NCBI GenBank assembly: GCA_017509785.1
Contig: JAFWOT010000002.1
Span: forward strand, 1 to 64,000
From: Clostridia bacterium
GTDB lineage: Bacteria; Bacillota; Clostridia; Christensenellales; CAG-138
Direction: 5' to 3'
Length of the DNA: 64,000 nucleotides
Shown here piece by piece: positions 44,939 through 52,370 of the stretch; the stretch's first letter is position 1, and each line of letters begins with the position of its first letter. The notes under the pieces are model-generated. The model had not been told where the DNA came from. It searched no databases and saw only the letters and a program-made list of their open reading frames with translations. Made by a program: the position numbers and the translations under genes.

Positions 44939-46054
44939 TCAGTCTGCGTTTTCCACAGAGTTTTCAATGTTTTCCACAACGGTTTCCACATTGAGCTGTT
45001 CCTCTGCGGGTTTTTCCGCCTTCTTATAGGAGCGGCTCCTGCGGCGGCCGGTGCTCCTGTTGTAGCCGGCCTTGCGGCGCGGGGTAACAACGACGCGGCG
45101 GTTGGGCTCCTCACCCTCGGAATGGGTGGTCACGTCGGGGTTGTTCTGCAGGGCGGAATGGAGTACGCGCCTCTCATAGGGGTTCATGGGCTCCAGCGCG
45201 CGGGGGCGTCCCGTCACGCGGACCTGGCTCGCGACCTTCCTCGCAAGGCGGCGAAGGGTCTCCTCGCGCTTCTCGCGGTATTCCTCAGTGTTGAGGGTGA
45301 CCCTCGTATAGCCGTCGGTCTTGCGGTTCTTGTTGATCACAAGGCCGGTGATGTACTGCATCGCGTCGAGCGTCTCGCCCCTGTGGCCTATGAGCAGACC
45401 CATCATCTCGGAATCGATGCGGAGCCTCAGGCAGTCCTCATCCTGCGCGGCAAGCACGGTGCCTTCCGCGCCCATGCGGGTGATGAGCCCCTTCACGAAC
45501 TCGGCGGCGGGGTTGCCCTCGGCGGCCTCAACGGTGTAATTGATGACCTTCGCGGGCTCCTCCGCGGGAGCGGCGGGCGCCTCTTCGGCGCTTACGGGCT
45601 CCGTCGGCTCGGGCTTCCTCTCGCGGCGGGGCCTGTTCTCACGAACGGGCTTCTCCTCGCGGGGAGTCTTCTCCTCGGCGGTATTTTCCTCGGTCCTTTC
45701 GTTGTTTTCCTCGGCCTTTGCGGGCTTTTCTGACTTTCTGTTATCCTTCTCGCGGCGGCCTTCGCGCCTGCGGTCACGCTGCTCGCTCCTGCGGTCGTTC
45801 CTTTCGCCGCGGCGCTCCCTGCGCTCCTCGGCCCTCTTCATGTAATCGGGGACCTCGTACTCTTCGGGGGGCTTCTTTGTGAGGCGCACCTTCGCGGGCT
45901 TGGCGCCGATGCCGAGTATGCCCTTCGTTTCCGTCTGTATTATCTCGATGGAGACCTCGTCGATCGAGATGCCCATCTGCTGTAATCCCTTGAATATGGC
46001 TTCGTCAACGGACTTACCCGATGACTCGATGCTCATCATTTCGTTTTCTTCCAT
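44939..46054 (-). CDS. jag: RNA-binding protein Jag/KhpB (SpoIIIJ-associated)
   Basis: 371 residues. Jag-N domain about 8-60 (KSVDEAIFKGLQQMGISIDE, IGAKPAKVRL); a long charged Arg/Glu/Lys linker about 65-170; KH domain with LLIGHRGETLDAMQYITGLV (about 219-238); R3H motif NPYERRVLHSALQ (about 296-308). The tail VVENIENSVENAD is unusual and contains a repeated VEN. KhpB forms a complex with KhpA and affects mRNAs and cell division in Gram-positives. Its ATG overlaps the yidC stop by one base (TAATG). Confidence 0.95.
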   Translation of the reverse strand: MEENEMMSIESSGKSVDEAIFKGLQQMGISIDEVSIEIIQTETKGILGIGAKPAKVRLTKKPPEEYEVPDYMKRAEERRERRGERNDRRSEQRDRRREGRREKDNRKSEKPAKAEENNERTEENTAEEKTPREEKPVRENRPRRERKPEPTEPVSAEEAPAAPAEEPAKVINYTVEAAEGNPAAEFVKGLITRMGAEGTVLAAQDEDCLRLRIDSEMMGLLIGHRGETLDAMQYITGLVINKNRKTDGYTRVTLNTEEYREKREETLRRLARKVASQVRVTGRPRALEPMNPYERRVLHSALQNNPDVTTHSEGEEPNRRVVVTPRRKAGYNRSTGRRRSRSYKKAEKPAEEQLNVETVVENIENSVENAD

Positions 46055-47283
46055 TATTTTGCAACCTCCGTTTTGGCTTTTTTCCTGTCAAATATCGCGT
46101 TGATTATCAGCGTGGAAGCGAGCTGTATTATACCGCTGATCGTCCAGTAGAACGCGAACGCGGTCGTGGAGCTCAGGCAGATGAGGATACTCATTATCGG
46201 CATGAAGTAGAGCATGGCGTTCATCTGCTTGGCCTGCTGATTCCCGGCGTTGTCCTTCTTGCTGCGCCTCATCATTATTATGGAGGAGAGCAGCTGCATT
46301 CCCGCCGCGAGGAACGGCAGTATCATGAAGCCGTTAGCGGGGGTCTTCCCGTCCTTCGAGAGGGAATCCGGATACCTCTTCATGAGGGATGCGTAGATAT
46401 CCGCACCGCTCGTGCCGGCCTTCGTAACGGCGCCGGTCTCGGGATCGGTCTCCTCTTTCACGGCCTCGTCGCCCATCATCCTGACGGCGATATCCTCGTC
46501 GACCTTATCCGGCAGCAGAAGCATACCGGAGCGGTCGGTCGAGCAGCTCGAGCAGGCATTGCAGCCGGAAGAGTTCCCGGCGTTGCCCCATTCGCCCGCG
46601 GCAAGCCCGAGCTCCTTCAATTTATTCCATATCTCCTCGCCGGAGACGGTATTTCCGCTCCTGTCGGTGTAGCCCTTCTGCAGAAGGGGCATGTTCGCAA
46701 GCGTCACGGAGCTCAGCGCCTGGAGGTTCCTCGGCTTCGTTATGACCTCGCCGTCCATGCGGAATATGAGGAAATCGGTATCGAGGAAGTTATCCGGCTG
46801 CCAGATATTGTGTACCCAGAGGAATTTGAAGCTGTCGAAGGTATCCATTGCCTTCTCCTCTGCGGCGGTGCGCTCGGCGGAATCCTCCTCCATGGTCTGG
46901 GTGATGGCAGTCTCATACATGAGGGTGATGGTCTCCTCGTTGCCCCATACGCGGAAAGCGGAGAGGAAACAGAAGAAGAGAGGCAGCGTTATGAGCATGG
47001 GCAGGCAGCTTGTGAGGGTGCTGACGCCGTGCTCCTTCATGAGCTTGGACTGCTCAACGCGAAGCTTCTGCGGATCGTTGGCGTATTTCTTTTGCAGCTC
47101 GTTTATCTTCGGCTGGACGACAGCCATCTTTATCTGGGTCTTGCGGTTCGAGATATCCGGGAATATCTGCACGAGGCGCAGAAGCAGCGTAACGACGAGT
47201 ATCGTGAGCAGATAATTGTTCCCGAACAGCCCGTAGAGGAACTGCATCAGATAATAGAACCAGCGTGTGAGAAAAAATGTCAT
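46054..47283 (-). CDS. yidC: Membrane protein insertase YidC (Gram-positive type) with large extracytoplasmic insert
   Basis: 409 residues from the ATG at 47283 (AGGAA upstream); the open frame continues upstream but overlaps yidD. The first transmembrane segment keeps the groove Arg (LLLRLVQIFP, Arg36); VVQPKINELQKKYANDPQKL is the cytoplasmic hairpin. Unlike Bacillus SpoIIIJ (about 260 residues), an insert of roughly 200 residues (about 112-318) separates TM2 from TM3. It includes CNACSSC (241-247). No lipobox is visible. YidC inserts membrane proteins with or after SecYEG. Confidence 0.94.
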   Translation of the reverse strand: MTFFLTRWFYYLMQFLYGLFGNNYLLTILVVTLLLRLVQIFPDISNRKTQIKMAVVQPKINELQKKYANDPQKLRVEQSKLMKEHGVSTLTSCLPMLITLPLFFCFLSAFRVWGNEETITLMYETAITQTMEEDSAERTAAEEKAMDTFDSFKFLWVHNIWQPDNFLDTDFLIFRMDGEVITKPRNLQALSSVTLANMPLLQKGYTDRSGNTVSGEEIWNKLKELGLAAGEWGNAGNSSGCNACSSCSTDRSGMLLLPDKVDEDIAVRMMGDEAVKEETDPETGAVTKAGTSGADIYASLMKRYPDSLSKDGKTPANGFMILPFLAAGMQLLSSIIMMRRSKKDNAGNQQAKQMNAMLYFMPIMSILICLSSTTAFAFYWTISGIIQLASTLIINAIFDRKKAKTEVAK

Positions 47284-47285
47284 CG

Positions 47286-47561
47286 TTAATTCCTTTCCTG
47301 ACCGGTTGTTTTTTTCTCCCTGTTTGACCATCTTCCCCTTTCGGGGACCGGATCGATCCCGCCTTTTGAAAAGGGGTTGCATCTTAAAAGACGCCAAACA
47401 GCCAAGAGTATTCCCTTGGCCGCTCCGTGTATTTCTATGGCTTGTATCGCGTACTCCGAGCATGACGGCTTATACCTGCAGCAGGGTGCCCTGTCAGGAC
47501 GAAGCTGTCTGTAACAACGGATCAAATATATAAGAAAGCGTTTGATTGCGTTTCCGACCAT
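47286..47561 (-). CDS. yidD: Membrane protein insertion efficiency factor YidD
   Basis: 91 residues from ATG 47561 (the frame is open to a TTG at 47615; start uncertain). CRYKPSCSEYAIQAIEIHG and LLRCNPFSKGGIDPVP are the invariant YidD blocks. A small amphipathic membrane-associated protein thought to assist YidC. It ends two bases before the yidC start codon, the usual rnpA-yidD-yidC order. Confidence 0.93.
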   Translation of the reverse strand: MVGNAIKRFLIYLIRCYRQLRPDRAPCCRYKPSCSEYAIQAIEIHGAAKGILLAVWRLLRCNPFSKGGIDPVPERGRWSNREKKTTGQERN

Positions 47562-47717
47562 TATATTCCGCGCCTTGCGGCGTATCTTAGCCGGCGATCT
47601 TACCGGCATGGTCAAATATCTGCCCGATCCGATAGAACGGCGGCATACCCGCTTTTACGCAGGTGGGCAATAAATGCCGCGGTCCCGGTCAAATGCCAAT
47701 ATGGCTAAAGGCTCGTT

Positions 47718-48053
47718 TCAGCCGATCAAGCCCGCCTTCTGCACCAAGCGGCGAACGGTGGACTCTATTTCTTTGAACGTGACTTCCGTAATAGGCGAAC
47801 GCGCGATAAATATGAGGCGGCAGCCGGGAGCTATCTCCGGCAAGAGAGGAGTTACAGCCTCTCTGAGTCTGCGTTTTACCTTATTGCGGATGACCGCGTT
47901 GCCTATCTTCTTCCCAACGGCGAAGCCTATCCTTTTTTCTGGCGCTTCAGCCGGCGTGTATATCAATACCAAAATGCGGCTTCCTGCCGACTTTCCCTTT
48001 CTGTATACACGGCGGAATTCCTTATTCCTTTTTAGGGAATAGCAACGCTTCAT
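47718..48053 (-). CDS. rnpA: Ribonuclease P protein component
   Basis: 111 residues. LKRNKEFRRVYRKGKS, IGFAVGKKIGNAVIRNKVKR (the RNR motif) and RRLVQKAGL are characteristic. It pairs with RNase P RNA (not in this window) to mature tRNA 5' ends. Lies 117 bp after rpmH with a hairpin in between, and 156 bp before yidD. Confidence 0.96.
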   Translation of the reverse strand: MKRCYSLKRNKEFRRVYRKGKSAGSRILVLIYTPAEAPEKRIGFAVGKKIGNAVIRNKVKRRLREAVTPLLPEIAPGCRLIFIARSPITEVTFKEIESTVRRLVQKAGLIG

Positions 48054-48120
48054 CGAAAATCAGTACCGCGGCCCTTATTTAAGGCGCGGCCGCGTGCGCC
48101 TTTTGTTCCGAATAAAGTAT

Positions 48121-48157
48121 CTGAACCACGGGAGATGTTCATCACGCCGTGGTTCAG
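48121..48157 (-). other. Hairpin between rpmH and rnpA
   Basis: CTGAACCACG (48121-48130) and CGTGGTTCAG (48148-48157), a perfect 10-bp inverted repeat without a T-run on either side. It could trim or attenuate the message so that rpmH is made in excess over rnpA. Confidence 0.6.
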
Positions 48158-48170
48158 TCATATTATTCAA

Positions 48171-48305
48171 TTACGCAGAGATCCTCTTCCTGCCCTTTGC
48201 GCGGCGCCTTGCGAGAACGTTCCTGCCGTTCTTGGTGGACATGCGCTGACGGAAACCGTGGACCTTCTTCCTCTGCCTTACCTTAGGCTGGTATGTCATC
48301 TTCAT
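48171..48305 (-). CDS. rpmH: 50S ribosomal protein L34
   Basis: 44 residues, begins [20 protein letters not shown] and ends AKGRKRISA; the [18 protein letters not shown] segment is diagnostic. AAAGAGG lies seven bases before the ATG. rpmH normally lies head-to-head with dnaA. Here its upstream neighbour, 41 bp away on the same strand, is rplA, and dnaA is not in the window. Confidence 0.98.
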   Translation of the reverse strand: MKMTYQPKVRQRKKVHGFRQRMSTKNGRNVLARRRAKGRKRISA

Positions 48306-48346
48306 AGAATTGTACCTCTTTCCTTATGATTCTGTGTTCAGACCCA

Positions 48347-49042
48347 TCAGTTGCCGAACCTGGTGCCGTTGAAACGGACGCCGGGGCCCATGGTGCTGGA
48401 CAGAACGAGGGACTTGATGTAGGTGCCCTTTGCCGCAGCGGGCTTTGCCTTGATGATGGCATCCATGAGGGTGTTAAGGTTCTCGACGAGCTTTTCCTTG
48501 CCGAAGCTGGCCTTGCCGATGGGGCAGTGGCAGATGTTGGTCTTATCAACACGATACTCGACCTTACCGGCTTTGATATCGGCGATGGCCTTTGCCACGT
48601 CCATGGTGACGGTGCCGCTCTTGGGGTTGGGCATCAGGCCCTTCGGGCCGAGAACACGACCGATGCGGCCGACGACGCCCATCATATCGGGGGTGGCTAC
48701 GCAGACGTCGAATCCAAACCAGTTTTCGGTCTGGATCTTCTTTACCATTTCCTCATCGCCTACGAAATCGGCGCCGGCTTCCTGAGCCTCGCGGGCCTTA
48801 TCGCCCTTGGCGAAAACGAGAACGCGCACAACGCGGCCGGTGCCGTGGGGCAGTACGACTGCGCCGCGGACCTGCTGGTCGGCATGACGGGAGTCAACAC
48901 CCAGACGGATGTGAGCCTCGATGGTCTCATCGAACTTTGCCTTTGCAGTCCCGAGGACTACCTCGATACCCTCGGCGGGATCGTACAGCTTGGCCTTCTC
49001 AATGGTCTTTACGCTGTCATTATACTTCTTACCGTGCTTCAT
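48347..49042 (-). CDS. rplA: 50S ribosomal protein L1
   Basis: 231 residues. [38 protein letters not shown] and [18 protein letters not shown] are L1 blocks. Binds 23S rRNA at the L1 stalk and usually represses its own operon. 11 bp after rplK. The usual followers rplJ and rplL are missing; rpmH comes next. Confidence 0.98.
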   Translation of the reverse strand: MKHGKKYNDSVKTIEKAKLYDPAEGIEVVLGTAKAKFDETIEAHIRLGVDSRHADQQVRGAVVLPHGTGRVVRVLVFAKGDKAREAQEAGADFVGDEEMVKKIQTENWFGFDVCVATPDMMGVVGRIGRVLGPKGLMPNPKSGTVTMDVAKAIADIKAGKVEYRVDKTNICHCPIGKASFGKEKLVENLNTLMDAIIKAKPAAAKGTYIKSLVLSSTMGPGVRFNGTRFGN

Positions 49043-49053
49043 ATTACACCTCT

Positions 49054-49479
49054 TTAGTCTACTACGACGACGCCCATGGAGCGTGCGGTACCTGCGACCA
49101 TGCTCATCGCGGCCTCAATGGAAGCGGCGTTCAGGTCGGGCATCTTCATCTCGGCTATCTCGCGTACCTGAGCCTTGGTGATGTTGGCGACCTTTGTCTT
49201 ATTGGGGACGCCGGAACCGGACTCGATACCGCAGGCCTTCTTGATGAGGACGGATGCGGGCGGGGTCTTCGTGATGAAGGTGAAGGAACGATCCTGATAA
49301 ACCGTGATGACTACGGGGATGATCAGGCCCGCCTGCTTGGCGGTCTTCTCGTTGAACTCCTTACAGAAGCCCATGATGTTGAGGCCGTGCTGACCGAGAG
49401 CGGGGCCTACGGGCGGTGCGGGCGTTGCTTTGCCTGCGGGGATCTGCAGCTTGACAAAGCCGGTGATCTTCTTTGCCAT
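49054..49479 (-). CDS. rplK: 50S ribosomal protein L11
   Basis: 141 residues. [32 protein letters not shown] and the C-terminal [20 protein letters not shown]. Part of the GTPase-associated centre. A strong AGGAGG precedes the ATG. The 129-bp gap to nusG could hold the L1 autoregulatory site, but I could not define it. Confidence 0.98.
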   Translation of the reverse strand: MAKKITGFVKLQIPAGKATPAPPVGPALGQHGLNIMGFCKEFNEKTAKQAGLIIPVVITVYQDRSFTFITKTPPASVLIKKACGIESGSGVPNKTKVANITKAQVREIAEMKMPDLNAASIEAAMSMVAGTARSMGVVVVD

Positions 49480-49608
49480 TTTAATTTCCTCCTAAAAATG
49501 TGGTACTTGCGGAGTATAGAGACCTGATAAAGATCTCCGTTCCTCCCACTTATGAGAGCCCCCTGCGGGGAAATCATACAAGTGTTTGAAGCGTGCGGGC
49601 TTTGCCCT

Positions 49609-50226
49609 TTACAGCTTCTGGATGTCGATAAAGTCGAGCTCCATGGGAGTCTCCTTACCGAAGAGCGAAACGAGAAGCTTGACCTTCTGCGTTTCGGGGT
49701 TGATATCGGTGACCTCACCGATAAAGTTCGCGAAGGGCCCGTTGACCACGCGCACGTTCTCGCCGACTTCAACGTCGAGCTTGAGGCTGATGCGCTCAAC
49801 ACCCATTGCGGTGACCTCCTCGTCCGTGAGGGGGATGGGCTTGTTGCCCGTTCCAACGAAGGACGTGACACCCCTTGTGTTTCTGACGATGTACCAGGTG
49901 CTGTCCGTCATGATCATCTTGACCATAACGTACCCGGGATAGACCTTGCGCTGATAAGTCTTCGGCTTCTTGGAGCCTTCGGGCGTTTCCGTAACGGTCT
50001 CCGTGGGGTACTTCACCTCGAAAATGAGGTTCTGAAGGTTGCGGTTTTCTATCGTCTTTTCGAGATCTTCCTTGACCTTGTTTTCGTATCCGGAGTAGGT
50101 GTGAACGACGTACCAGCGAGGCTCGGTCGGGGTTTCGTCATCGTAATGGGTGCGATCCTCCATTACATCGGGTACCTCGGGCGCTTCTTCGTTATTTACG
50201 ATCGTCTTGTTTACCTCGTCAGCCAT
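49609..50226 (-). CDS. nusG: Transcription termination/antitermination factor NusG
   Basis: 205 residues from ATG 50226. An acidic N-terminal extension of about 35 residues precedes RWYVVHTYSGYENKVKEDL (NGN domain), with KVYPGYVMVKM and VRNTRGVTSFVG. KOW: VNGPFANFIGEVTDINPE. The extension, and a charged loop after EVKYPTETVTETPEGSKKP, make it longer than Bacillus NusG (177). 10 bp downstream of secE. Confidence 0.97.
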   Translation of the reverse strand: MADEVNKTIVNNEEAPEVPDVMEDRTHYDDETPTEPRWYVVHTYSGYENKVKEDLEKTIENRNLQNLIFEVKYPTETVTETPEGSKKPKTYQRKVYPGYVMVKMIMTDSTWYIVRNTRGVTSFVGTGNKPIPLTDEEVTAMGVERISLKLDVEVGENVRVVNGPFANFIGEVTDINPETQKVKLLVSLFGKETPMELDFIDIQKL

Positions 50227-50236
50227 TTTTCCAACC

Positions 50237-50482
50237 TTACTTGCCGAGACCGGCGAGCGCGTTGAACGCGGTGCCGAAGGCAAAATCAAGAAGCCCGATG
50301 ATGATCGCCATCAGCGCGCAGAAAGCGATAACGGCGAGGCAGTAGTTGATGAGCTCCTTCTTGGTGGGCCAGGTGAGCTGCTTTACTTCAGCCCAGACCT
50401 CCTTGAAATACTTGCCGATGCCTTTGAAGAAATTACCAATCTTCTGAAAGAAACCGACCTTTTTTTCTTCCTTGTTTGCCAT
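50237..50482 (-). CDS. secE: Preprotein translocase subunit SecE
   Basis: 81 residues. Amphipathic GIGKYFKEVWAEVKQLTWPT precedes the single C-terminal membrane helix (about 46-72). The KxLTWPT motif is the SecE signature. Between rpmG and nusG as usual. Confidence 0.96.
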   Translation of the reverse strand: MANKEEKKVGFFQKIGNFFKGIGKYFKEVWAEVKQLTWPTKKELINYCLAVIAFCALMAIIIGLLDFAFGTAFNALAGLGK

Positions 50483-50505
50483 AGTGATATCCCTCTTGAA
50501 AAGAA

Positions 50506-50655
50506 TTACTTGGCTTCCCTGTGCAGGGTGTGCTTACGGCAGAAACGGCAATACTTGTTGAACTCAAGACGATCGGGATCGTTCTTCTTATTCTTGAAGG
50601 TATTGTAGTTCCTCTGCTTGCATTCGGTGCAGGCAAGTGTGATCTTTACGCGCAT
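50506..50655 (-). CDS. rpmG: 50S ribosomal protein L33 (zinc-ribbon form)
   Basis: 49 residues beginning [20 protein letters not shown] and ending [11 protein letters not shown]. Four cysteines (CTEC and CRFC) make it the zinc-containing paralog. AGGAGG precedes the ATG. First gene of the secE-nusG-rplK-rplA run, directly behind a strong promoter. Confidence 0.97.
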   Translation of the reverse strand: MRVKITLACTECKQRNYNTFKNKKNDPDRLEFNKYCRFCRKHTLHREAK

Positions 50656-50963
50656 GGTTTTTACCTCCTTAAAGATTGCGGTAATATCGACCGTTTTTGC
50701 GGCCTTCCGCTTATTCAGCCGTACGATGAATACAAGCTAAATAATACCCCTTCACAGGGGCTTTAGTACTTTATCATATCTTCGGTCCGATGTCAACCTC
50801 CCGAAGGCTTTTCATTTAAATATATTTATTGAAAAAATATAGGCCGCGCATAGGTTTTTTGCGCTCTTCCGTTAAAAAGGAAAGGGGGCTTTCATCTCAA
50901 AACGGACGTTATACACATCATATTGAGGTGAAAGCCCCACTTAAAGCGCAATATGTTGAAAGA
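50656..50963. promoter_or_regulatory. Intergenic region rpmG / dnaN: promoter and dnaN terminator
   Basis: 308 bp without a gene. On the minus strand a near-consensus promoter TTGACA (50791-50796), 17 bp, TAAAGT (50768-50773) drives rpmG, with a CCCC/GGGG leader hairpin at 50747-50760. Between them and dnaN lie an A+T-rich stretch and the dnaN terminator hairpin (50885-50938). Confidence 0.8.
50885..50938 (-). terminator. dnaN terminator hairpin with DnaA-box-like loop
   Basis: 16-bp inverted repeat (GGGGCTTTCATCTCAA / TTGAGGTGAAAGCCCC, one G-U pair) with a 22-base loop that contains TTATACACA (50909-50917). On the minus strand it is followed by CTTTCCTTTTT. Confidence 0.65.
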
Positions 50964-52073
50964 TCAGTTCCTCAGCAGCCTTATGGGGAGTATGAGATAA
51001 TAGAAGCTCTCGCCGTTTACGGGCTCCGCTATGCAGGGTGTGACGGATGTGTTGAAATTGAAAGCTATGCTTTCATCATCGACCGCCTTGGCGATATCGA
51101 GGAGGTACTTCGCGTTGAACGCGATCTCGACGGGGGTCCCGGTTATATTAATGGCGACGCTCTCGTTTATGCTGCCTGCCTGGCTCCTTGCAGAGATGAG
51201 CATCCTGTCCTCATCGAATTCGAGCTTTATAACGTTGTTGTTGTTTTCCTTGGCTATCAGCCAGACCATATCGAGGCTCTCGAGGAATTCCTCCCTGTTT
51301 ACTATTATGCGTGAGGCGGATTTCCTTGAAAGTATGTTCTTATAATTGATGTAATCGCCCTTTATGAGCCTCGCCTTTATCTTCGTGGCTCCGAGATCCA
51401 CGGTTATATGGGTCGCCGAAAGGGTGATGGATATCTCATCCTCCGTGTCGGAGAGTATGTTGGCTATGTCGTTCATGGTCTTGGCGGGGACTATGGCGTT
51501 CCTCTTTTCACCCTCTACGCTTACCTTTTCGCACCTCTTTGCAAGGCGGAACCCGTCAAGCGCAATGAGATTGAGGTATCCCTCGTCCGTGAATTCCATG
51601 AAAATGCCGCGCAGGACGGGCTTCGCGTCCTCGTCGCCGCAGCTGAAAACGGTCTGCTTTATCATCGAACGGAAAAGATCCTGCTTTATACCGAATGAAA
51701 CGTCGCTCCTGGTCTCCTCCATCCTCGGGTAGGTATCGGGGGCGAAGAACTGAAGCACGCTCTTTGACCTGCCGGAAACGACCTTCATCGAAAGATCGTC
51801 CACGGTCTCGAAATTGATGCTGCCGCTCCTCATCCTCCTGACGAGATCCGCCATAAGGCGCCCGGGCATTACGGCGGCGCCCTCCTCCTCAACAAGGGCG
51901 GGGATGGTCGTTTCTATCTGGATGGAAGAATCCGAGCACTTGAGATACAGCTCGTTTTCGAAAGCGCTGAGATATATGCCCTTCAATACAGGGGTCTCGC
52001 TGCTTGATGAAAGGGCCTTCGTAACAACAGCAAGAGCCTCGTTCAGCTCGCCTGAACCCACTGAGAATTTCAT
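50964..52073 (-). CDS. dnaN: DNA polymerase III beta sliding clamp
   Basis: 369 residues in the three-domain clamp layout. The start is MKFSVGSGELNEALAVVTKA. Internal motifs include LNLIALDGFRLAKRCE and KGDYINYKNIL, and the C-terminal cleft is CIAEPVNGESFYYLILPIRL (PMRL as PIRL). AAAGGAGG precedes the ATG. In most bacteria dnaN is between dnaA and recF. Here it is alone between the rpmG operon and a coiled-coil/hydrolase gene. Confidence 0.98.
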   Translation of the reverse strand: MKFSVGSGELNEALAVVTKALSSSSETPVLKGIYLSAFENELYLKCSDSSIQIETTIPALVEEEGAAVMPGRLMADLVRRMRSGSINFETVDDLSMKVVSGRSKSVLQFFAPDTYPRMEETRSDVSFGIKQDLFRSMIKQTVFSCGDEDAKPVLRGIFMEFTDEGYLNLIALDGFRLAKRCEKVSVEGEKRNAIVPAKTMNDIANILSDTEDEISITLSATHITVDLGATKIKARLIKGDYINYKNILSRKSASRIIVNREEFLESLDMVWLIAKENNNNVIKLEFDEDRMLISARSQAGSINESVAINITGTPVEIAFNAKYLLDIAKAVDDESIAFNFNTSVTPCIAEPVNGESFYYLILPIRLLRN

Positions 52074-52370
52074 TTGGCTTCCTCCTTTAAGTTTTTTTGC
52101 TTATCTGTTTCGGATGGGCGTTTTCCTCATATGCTCCGAAAACTCCTCCGCTGCGCTTATCATCTCTTATCAAATTAAAACAGCAGCAGCAGGAGGGGGC
52201 GAGGAACCTGAGGAAAACCCTTGTTTTCCCAAAAGAGGGAAGGAAATTCCCGTGTTGAAACCCTTTCGGAAAGAAAGAGGAAAACTCCCGGCTTTTCAAT
52301 AATGTTCGTGTTTTGGGAGTTTTCAATATTCACATCCGGGTTTTCAACACGGAGAATGAGGAAAACTCCG
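52074..52370. other. Structured intergenic region upstream of dnaN
   Basis: 297 bp with no convincing gene. It contains repeated GAGGAAAAC/GTTTTCCTC strings (near 52209, 52278 and 52358) and a nested inverted repeat. The outer arms are CCGTGTTGAAACCC (52250-52263) and GGGTTTTCAACACGG (52338-52352). The inner arms are AAAACTCCC (52281-52289) and GGGAGTTTT (52315-52323), on the same centre near 52301. The inner arm pair plus T-rich tail may also terminate the hydrolase gene. No clear dnaN promoter was recognised. Confidence 0.7.

Noticed and set aside
52087..52326. 79-codon minus-strand frame between the hydrolase gene and dnaN.
   Set aside because: It runs through the inverted repeats and contains a CCCCC-type stretch; no ribosome site and no family resemblance. 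Treated as non-coding structured DNA.
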